Assembly (NCBI RefSeq): GCF_050948175.1
Contig: NC_135197.1
Span: forward strand, 7,954,501 to 8,018,500
Origin: Xylocopa sonorina
Taxonomy: Eukaryota > Arthropoda > Insecta > Hymenoptera > Apidae
DNA: 64,000 nucleotides
Direction: 5' to 3'
Of this stretch, positions 52,101-61,100 are shown piece by piece. A model generated the notes under the pieces. That model was not told where the DNA came from, made no database searches, and was given only the letters and a program-made list of their open reading frames with translations. A program made the translations under genes and the position numbers. The stretch's first letter is position 1. Each line of letters begins with the position of its first letter.

Positions 52101-55100
52101 CATCAGTCGTTTGGAGCATTAAAGGATCGACGTGTTTGCACTTTTTAACACGCGACACGTGTTACGTTCGTCTTCGAATCCGAAATTCCGTTTTCGAATA
52201 AAAGTCACGGCGATCTCCTTGAGGTTAATGGAAGTTTTAATGAAAACGATGAGATAACACTTATTTAAAGAGCCTATTTCGTGTGCGCGATAAAATAGGA
52301 TATTTTCAGCTCGAGACAGTTTGACAAAAAAAAAAAAGAAAAATAGTGAATTACTGAAAGCATACGTTTGAATGGCACGAGTGGATAACATCGAATCGAG
52401 AACTATTATTGAACACACCTGCGGATGTACGGTTGACGAATTAAACAGTTGTGGGTTGTTGCACTCGCGTTACAACAATTTCCTGGTTTATCGATTCTAC
52501 TGCGAGTCTAATTTTCCGTGACGTTACTTATTTCTAGCCCTGAATAATAAATCGAGTTGCCACTGCACGCTGTTTCGCTAAATAATGTTAATTAATTCAC
52601 TTAACATCGCGTTTACATTCATACAAACTCTCATTGTCTCTCCTTTTTTGTCAGCTGGTTTTTCGTCCAACTTTTTTGCTCTCAACGATCGTAAAGATTT
52701 CTAAATATGAATCGCACGCCCGCCTCGTTGCAACAGCTGTTTCACTCCGTTCAATTAACGAAACGTTGCCAATCATAAGCGAAGACACCGAAGGAGTTAA
52801 TTCCTCTTTTTATCAGTACACAAAAAAAGCACTCTAAAAGTAATTTTCCTTCGAATTTAGAACGCGTACCTCCGATTGCGAGGCAATTAACATTCGCGTA
52901 ACGATTCGCGCGAGTCTAACTGTATCGCGTTGCAAATATTTACCATCGTGAGAATAAGAAACAAAAAGGTATTCTACTGCAGAATGCAATCGTAGAAAGA
53001 TACTTTCTCGCAGCCATCGCGAAAGTGTTCGATGTTTCCAGGACGCGACAAATTTTTATTAAAAATTGCAGGTTGTATCGCGAATCGTAACGAGCAGGTG
53101 ACAATCGACAGGATACTCCTCTAATTCCGTGCGATAACAAAGTTTCCCCTGAAATGCATCGTGCGCGGCGAACTTCCGTTCGCGAGAACTTCCTGCGAGT
53201 TCGGGCTGAAAACGATATTATTCTTCAATCAGCGTCCAGGCAACCGAGGAAGCGGACGGGAACCAAATTTCGTTCGAAAATTCCGCGGAGCTTGTAAGGA
53301 GGAAGCTGCAGGAAGAAGAAAAAAGGGACTGTAAGAACCTCGTTGAATTTCAATTCGACGCGATCGAACTCCGCGGGCGCGGAACTTTTTCCCGTTGCTG
53401 AGACGCTTGAAAATACCGGACCTGGCGATTGTTAAAGCCCTCCTTCGAGGCGAAAGCTCGAATTAAATGTTAAACGTATCCCTCGATATCGTCTCGCGAG
53501 TTTCGATTTGAATAGAGCCTGTACTACTCGGTTGTTTCTTCAAATAACTGTATTATCGATGGAGAACGCGGAGAACGGTGGTCCCCGCCATCGTGGAAAT
53601 GTAAAGCGACCGGAAATTTGTTCGAAGTCGATTGCTTTCGTATGGAATCGCACGTTTGGCGTATTTAAAACTTTGAAAGTATAAGAATTACAAAGACACG
53701 GAGGCTTGTAGATTTACACAGTACACAGTGTACATTTTAGTGAACAATCGCAGCAGCCATTGCGAATTCGGACCATCAAACGAGAGCACATTTTCATAAT
53801 GAAGAAGTTGTATTAAATCGTGCGTAGAGATCGTTTGAATTGCAAAGCGACGAATGGATCGATTAAATATTCTACAACCTTCAAGTTTTAATTTATGCAT
53901 TGCTTTTCTTTTTTTTTTTTTTGCTATAAGACCTTGCAGGAGGGAGGAAAATTAGTCATGGCGCTTCGACTGTTTTACTCTCGTTAGCATACAATTGACG
54001 TTACTCGCATCACGCGTTCAGAAGAAAAGAGACTATTGAAAATCTCTCGCTTCTTGATTGTAGAGAAATTTCATTGAATTACGTCCCATCTTCCGTCCCT
54101 TTCTCGCACTTGAAGGTGTACTTTGTTAGTTTTACTAGCTATTTGCCCTGTTTCGTCGAATGCCTTTAAACGTGCTCATGCATGTTGATGCATGGCAGTT
54201 CGAGTAAAACGAATGCAAATTAGAAAAGCTTTCGTCATCTTATCTTTCGACCATTAGCAGGGACTGGGTATTTTGTGCTGAATTTCACGGAAAGCTTCAA
54301 TTATAATTCCTCGTCTCTTACCGTTACATTTTCTCATCAACCATTAGATATTACAGTATTATGGATTGAAACTTTCAACCCCATCGACAATCAAACAGTT
54401 TTAATCTAAAAGATATCCTTTACACAAATGAATCTAGAGGACCATTTCTTGTTTATTCATCAGTGCCTGTATCCTCTGATTTCGAAAACGATGCGACCAT
54501 AATAGAATCTAATCAACAAACTGCGTTAAATACTGTACCATTCAACCCCTCTAATGAAGACAAACGACGCAGACTGCTAACCAGTATATTGTTTCACAGT
54601 AATACATTCAGGATGCACCTACGTCGCTTAAAATGAATCTCTGAAAGCCCACTGACTTAATCTGAAACTCGAGAACATATTCTGCCACGATTAAACGACA
54701 AAAGTCCGAAGAATCTTCACGCGAAGCATCCCATGGACACTCTCAAAAACTGGAGAACATATTCTTCAATGCGAAACTTATATTCATCTATTCAAAGACA
54801 CCTCATGGACACTTTCGTAGATTTTCTTCGATCCTTTGAACTCCATCGTGGACGCGAAACAACGGTAAACGAATCGACTCGAAAGAAAGCGATTCGAATG
54901 CCCTCTGCCCAGCCCCAGATCCTTTCAACCCCATCGTGGACGCCAAATGCGTATCCTAGCATCTTAGACAGGGCCTGCTACTGGAGTGGACGCACTAATG
55001 AGTCCACTATCAGGCCCAGAACGAAACATTCTTCCCCTCTCTTTTCCTCCCTTCTTTCTTCTTCCATTTCTATAACAACCTGAAGCATCGTCGTATCATC

Positions 55101-58100
55101 AGCGATTCGAATGCCTTCTGCAAATGAAAATAAACGAGGCGAGGGTTTCGAATGCCCTCTGCCCAGCCCCAGATCCTTTCAACCCCATCGTGGACGCAAA
55201 ACGCGTATCCCAGCACCCCAGGCAGGGCCTGCTACTGAAGTGGACGCACTAATGAGTCCACTATCAGGCCCAGGACGAAACGTTCTTCCTTCTTTCCTCT
55301 TCCATTTCTACAGCAAACTGAAGCATCGTCGCATCATCAGCGATTCGAATGCCCTCTGCAAATGAAAATAAACGAGGCGGGGTTGTTCGAGTCTGGAAAA
55401 GCTGGCGGATGTGCTCGCCCAAAACTCGAGTCCCGCGGATGGTTAAAGACGGCCACGAGCCAGCTGGAACTTCGCTGAACCGGCTCGCGGAGTCCGAAAC
55501 TTATCCTATTACGAGTTTCCAGCGACGAAAGGGCCGGGGTGCGGAGGGCAAGGCAAAGAAGATGCGCCTCGGTCCAGCGGCCGTGTCTGGTTCTTGCAAG
55601 CCATCGGCAATCTTCAGGAAGCGCCTCGAATTTACACCGGACGACGCGAACTCGGCCGATAACCTGATCTTCCGCTTCGAGACGGAGGCAGAAAGTGGGG
55701 GTGCACGCTCGAAACGGAAGCCACAGTGGTCTCTTGGAGAGGATGTTCTTGTCTCGCGAACTGGTTGATAATGGACGATGATTGTTTGAGCACGTGTTAC
55801 GATGAGGCTTATTTTTGGTTGATAAATCAATGAAGGGTGTAAATGGTTGTCCACGAACCTTTTAGTCACTGTTGCAACGTGCGCACTAATACGTGTTACA
55901 GTAATAGGGAAGTGAGTGGATAAAATTGGAATTGACACGATTTATTAACAAACAATTATATTTAACTTGAAATAGATCGATAAAGATTGAGTTTTTTTGG
56001 GTCTTCTGATGTGTGCGGATCTGGATTTCTATTGAGCCCTTGAGCGATAAGGTCAGAATGTTTTATAGTGAATTCGTGTGGAGTAATAGTCAAGGGTGTG
56101 GTAATTAGATGAGCAACATTCACAGCTGCATACATCAGCGAGGAACGTAGCAAACATATTTGTGCTTCATTGTTAATGGAATTGATTGAATGGCAATGGA
56201 AGTCTCTCTGTTATTAGAGTTATTGGTCCATTTCATCATCAATCTTCGACTCATTCTATAATTTTACAAGTGCTGAGAAATAAAAATCGCAGTAACACTG
56301 TTTAAGGAAAATATTCGAATATTCTACTAAAAAACTGCAACTCGAACGTATCGAATATTTCACGATGAATAATGCTTTCGTTTAATACAGAATCCGGAAA
56401 ACGCGCGCGCTGTAAATTGACCTGTTTTATATCGAATGAATAAATGCATGTTATTTGTATTTACCAAACCGTGGTCGTCGTTCGCGAAGGTACATTCCAC
56501 GATAACGCTGACCAGAACAAACAGGGGGACGTTATCAACGATGAATCGCACGTGAAATTATCACAACGAAAGCAGATATTTTCCCAAACGCTGCTTCTGT
56601 GCAGACGTCGATAACGTGTCATAAAATCGACTCCACGATACGATCGAAATCACTGCGATACAAATCGAATTCCTCGTGCTGTGATATTAACATCTCTCGT
56701 TCTCCCCATCTTTCAACATTTACGATAAAGATCGTGCGACAGCACTACTTACAATTTCCCAAAAATACACAAACACCTATCCTACGACAAGGACCTGCTA
56801 CCATTGCGCCAATTAGAGAACAAACTAGGTATCCAGCTGGAAAGTGGACACTTAGGTCCTGGATTCAAGTGCATGTACCATTACTCGTATAGTTCAACTT
56901 CTAATTCGCTCACTACTAGAACCAGTTGGATGTACACTGCGAGCTACGAATGAAAATAGAAGAGAGAAAGAGAGACGAGACGTTTCGTCCTGAAGCTTTG
57001 ACAATTCTGTGTCTCAGACTCGAGAATAGTGTAAGATCGAATCAGAAAGTTCTTTTAGACGTGTGGCGGCCTTCTGACACTCGCCACTGTTTACAGTTTC
57101 CTGAAAGTACCCGATTTCCTTTCCAATATATAGAAAATTCTGACCTGTCCCTAATACGAGATGTTTCATCCTGAAGCTTTGACAATTTTGTGTCTCAGAC
57201 TCGAGAATAGTGTAAGATCGAATCAGAAAGTTCTTTTAGAGGTGTGGTGGTCTTCTTACATTCGCCACCGTTTACAGTTTCCTGAAAGTACCCGATAACC
57301 TATCCTTTTCAATATATAGAAAGTTCTGACCTGTCCCTAATATCCCAGCGTCTAAAACAGGGCCTGCTACTGTAGTGGACGCACTGATGAGTCCACTGTC
57401 AGGCCTAGGACGAAAGTTTCTTCCCTCCCTTCTTCTTCCTTCGTTCCTCTTCCATTTCTATAGCACACTGAAGCAAAGCGCTTCAATCGAGCAAAACAAT
57501 TCTCAACGAGTTCTTCATTGATGTTCCTTTTTTCTTTCTATTTGCAGAAAATTCGCCCTGGTCATCATCCTCACCAGAGCAGGTTTGGATTTGGATCCGA
57601 ACGCCTTGAAGAGGTTAAAGGTCACCGTACCAAAGCTTGGTTTAATCCCATGGGTGATCGAAACGGTGGTCCTGGCGGTGCTGACAAAGTATCTCCTCGA
57701 TTTGCCTTTGATATGGGGCTTCCTGCTCGGGAGCGTGATAGCAGCCGTTTCGCCAGCGGTCGTTGTGCCCTGCCTCATCAGATTACGTGGCAAGGGTTAC
57801 GGGGTGGCCAAGGTAAGACTGAGTTATCACGCGTTACCAGATTATTCGTTAATTGATGCCTCTGTTCCTTTTTGTCGCTGGCTAGCCTGCGAGTAAGAGA
57901 CGCGCTGTACATAATTGCGAGTCAAGCTCGTAAAATACGATAGTCGTTAGTTGTAAGATCGTGATTAACGATGCAAATTATCGTCGAATATATCGTGTAT
58001 CAACGAGGCATCTTATAACGCAACGAGGAATTACATATCGTCACGAGTTCTCTTTTTATATCAGATATTCGAGTGAACCTCTCGTAATCTCGTAGCTGAA

Positions 58101-61100
58101 AGTTCGCCGCTAAACGGTTTAGAATCTACTCAAAGATTTCGCATCGTCGAGTCGATATCGGTGAATTTAAACTTTGTCGCTTAAACTTTCGATGCTCGCA
58201 GGAACGTTGAAATTTTTTTTCCATGCGAATCTTCGAGGAACGCTCGCAGTTTATTATTCAGAGAATCGTTCGATTCTCGAATTTCGAGGATTCGTTGAAA
58301 TCGAGGGTATCTTGCGATCTCGAGGAATTAAGAGCGTCACGGAATTTTGGTATCGCTGGTGCTTCGAAATACCGACGAAGTTCGGTAGTTCGAAGTTCTG
58401 GCGACTTGGAATTCGATATTATGGAACATTGGAGTTTTGCCATCTCGAGTTCTTGGTATCGTGGAATTTTGCAATTTTCTCGCCGATGAAACAACGCGAA
58501 ACGATCGCTCGCGATCGATATCAGCTCGATCCACGTTAATATAATTTACAACCGAAACTCTAGCGGAACTATTCGATAGACAACGTTCGTCGAACCGTTC
58601 CGAGCTGTTTCGAATTCTTCGAGGCAGCTCAGCTCGTGCGATTCGCGGCGGAGTTTCAACGCGTCGAATTAGGGGCGTCGTCGAAACGACGATATCCCTT
58701 TGCAGCGTCCTCAGGTTTGGGACGCATTCATAAGTAATGCCGCGTAAGTTTCGTCTGTTCCTCGTCAGACATTGCCTCCCGTTACGAACTTCTCGAATGC
58801 AAACGGCGACATTAATTGAAGTTTCTTTTGGACACCAATTCGCTCGTTCCTCACTGCAATTCCTTGGCGAAAAATTCGAAGCTTTCTGAACACCGTAGTT
58901 TATCGAACAACACGACTGGGGTAGTTTTGAAAAAGAAAAACATTCCCTCTGTGAACAGTTGACCAGACAGGATGTAGTTTTCGCTTTACAGACAGTTTCG
59001 TGGAATTTTGTTATATATTTCTAAAGGTTTCTCGTTTCGTTAATGTAGAATTTGATAATAGAGATAATAGAATGCAGTATAACTACAGTATCAACGAGCA
59101 AAAACCGCCAGTCTTCGAAAACGTGTTCGCACTGTAAACAGTTGGCCAGACAGGATATAATGTTCGCTTTGCAGACAGTTCTATAAAATTTTTTCTATAC
59201 TTTGAAAAGTCTCTCGTTTTATTAATATATAATTCGATAATAAAGATAACAGAATACAGTATAACTACAGTATCCAGTTGGTAGAATTCATTGGGAAAGT
59301 CAACGAGCAAAAACCGCCATAGAATTAGTTGTAACACGGTCGAGCTGGTTCGATTCTCCTCGGCCAGGGTCCGTCGCGTCTTCTGAATCGATGCGGAAAA
59401 CGAACAGCCGGTTGTAGAATGGCCAGCTTTATTCCAGTCGAACGGTCGAAATAAGAGGACTTAGTGCTGCGGTCCGTCCGCGCGGTTTCCCCGGCTGAAA
59501 CACGAAAACCTGAGGGGGTCGTCGCGGTGCTCGAGCAACCCCCGCGCTGGAACGCTCGATGCTCCGAGAACCGATGGAAATAAATTCGTCGAAAGGGCGG
59601 TATGCCTGCGAATTAGATCGCTGCCAGAGGATTAAACAGCAGTCCGTAATTGTGGCGAGTTACAGTGGTCGTTGGATCCAGCGGGAACCTCCTCTGTTCG
59701 ACTCTGCAGGGTGGTTTCGAGGGAGAGTGTGTCGGGTAGTAAATGAGTCACAAGTTTCGTGACGCGTTTATTCGATGTAGCAGACTCTCACCTTCAACTG
59801 GGAGGGATCTCTGCGATTATTTTATGTTTTACGAATTTTTTAATCGACAATCAGCTTACTCGTTTGTTGGTGCCGCCCTTCTTGTTGCTTAGGAATGGCG
59901 AGGGTAGGTTGGCGGGGGTAGCTGATGTTGAATGTTAATTTTCAGTAATGTAGAGAGATTTCCAGAGGTTTGCTTACCTGAGTTTATGGCCATTTGGGCC
60001 TATGGAGGATGTCGATTGAAGTTTATTTTTCTGTTGCTTCTTAAAAATGTTAAAAACTAAAACGCCTCCTCAAAGGTAGTTTAATTATCCTGCACACTAT
60101 ATTACTTTATTTTTACTGCTGCTAATGTCTTTTTTTTTATATGTGTGTAAATGGTTGTCATCTGTAATAAGTGGAGTGGAATTTGGTATTTTGAATTTCT
60201 CAAGCTTTAGGAAAAGAGGTTGAAATGAATTATTCGATTAATGATTTGAATATATCGTCGACGACAGGGTAGTTTTGCAACAGTTTTAAATAGACTGGCC
60301 CCAAATTCGAAGGATCTGTATTTTCGTGGAATTACACGGGATTAGAGTTGGAACAGCGTTTCGTAATTGTTGAAGATTACAGTGGCGGCTGAATTTAACC
60401 AGATCCTTATCGGTGGAGTTTAGTACACACATTTGCGCTTCGTCGTTAACTACACTTCCGTAACAGTGTCTTATTGCTGTAAAATAACTGTGCTGAAACT
60501 CGTGTGCATCCACTTGTTTTCGTTAAACGCGATATTAAAATTATTTAGTTTATCGAAGTTTCGTCGATGTTGCTTGTCTCTCGTTCTCATCAGAGGATCT
60601 TCTCCAGCTGTTTATTCGTTCTAAAAACGAACGAGCCTGAAAGATAATCCCTGACGCGGCTGGCGCATCCCTCGGTTTCTTATATAAAGGCTGTCGAAAA
60701 TATCGTCTGTCGATGGCCGTGTAATCGATATTCAGACGGCAGACTTTATTCGCAAGGCGTATCCCCTCGCCTTCAGAATGGGCTGTCAGTAACAGTTCTT
60801 ATTGACAAATCGGCGTATTCATCAAGCCTTGGCGTGGCGCGAGGGAATTTCCATGAATGGCTAATTCAATACCGCAGGCGTCTGACCATAACGACCCGTG
60901 ACTACTTGTCCGGCCTTCCAGCCACCAATTGACGGATATGGACCCAATATCGGTTCACCACGCGAGGTAATCGAGTTCGTCTTCCTCGATCTCGACGTAC
61001 ATCGAGTTTTTTAAAACTTACCAGTTACGTTCGTTCATTTTTCAATCTGAGAACCACTTGTACACGTTTCAACCATCTACGAGAAGTCGTACACATTCTC

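Larger units (their letters stand above)
31051..57547 (+). other. SLC9B2: Intron 2 of the antiporter gene (26,497 bp)
   Basis: GT-AG intron, phase 2 at both ends, about ten times longer than intron 1. It contains tandem duplications (31.0, 32.2, 33.6, 36.9, 54.9 and 57.0 kb), a MITE-like element (42946-43173), a dispersed repeat pair (46.3 and 55.8 kb), perfect hairpins (38824 and 39770) and two small CpG-richer patches with short open frames (45812-46051 and 55385-55768). No further antiporter exon is needed or seen: the protein alignment is continuous across it. Confidence 0.9.

Noticed and set aside
57384..57415. Complete, active hammerhead ribozyme
   Set aside because: Only the CUGANGA-stem II-GAAA half is present. 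I found no pairing for stems I and III and no NUH cleavage site, and a stronger alternative hairpin uses the same bases.
59330..59380. tRNA-like B box (GGTTCGATTCT)
   Set aside because: No A box at the right distance and no acceptor stem or cloverleaf could be drawn.
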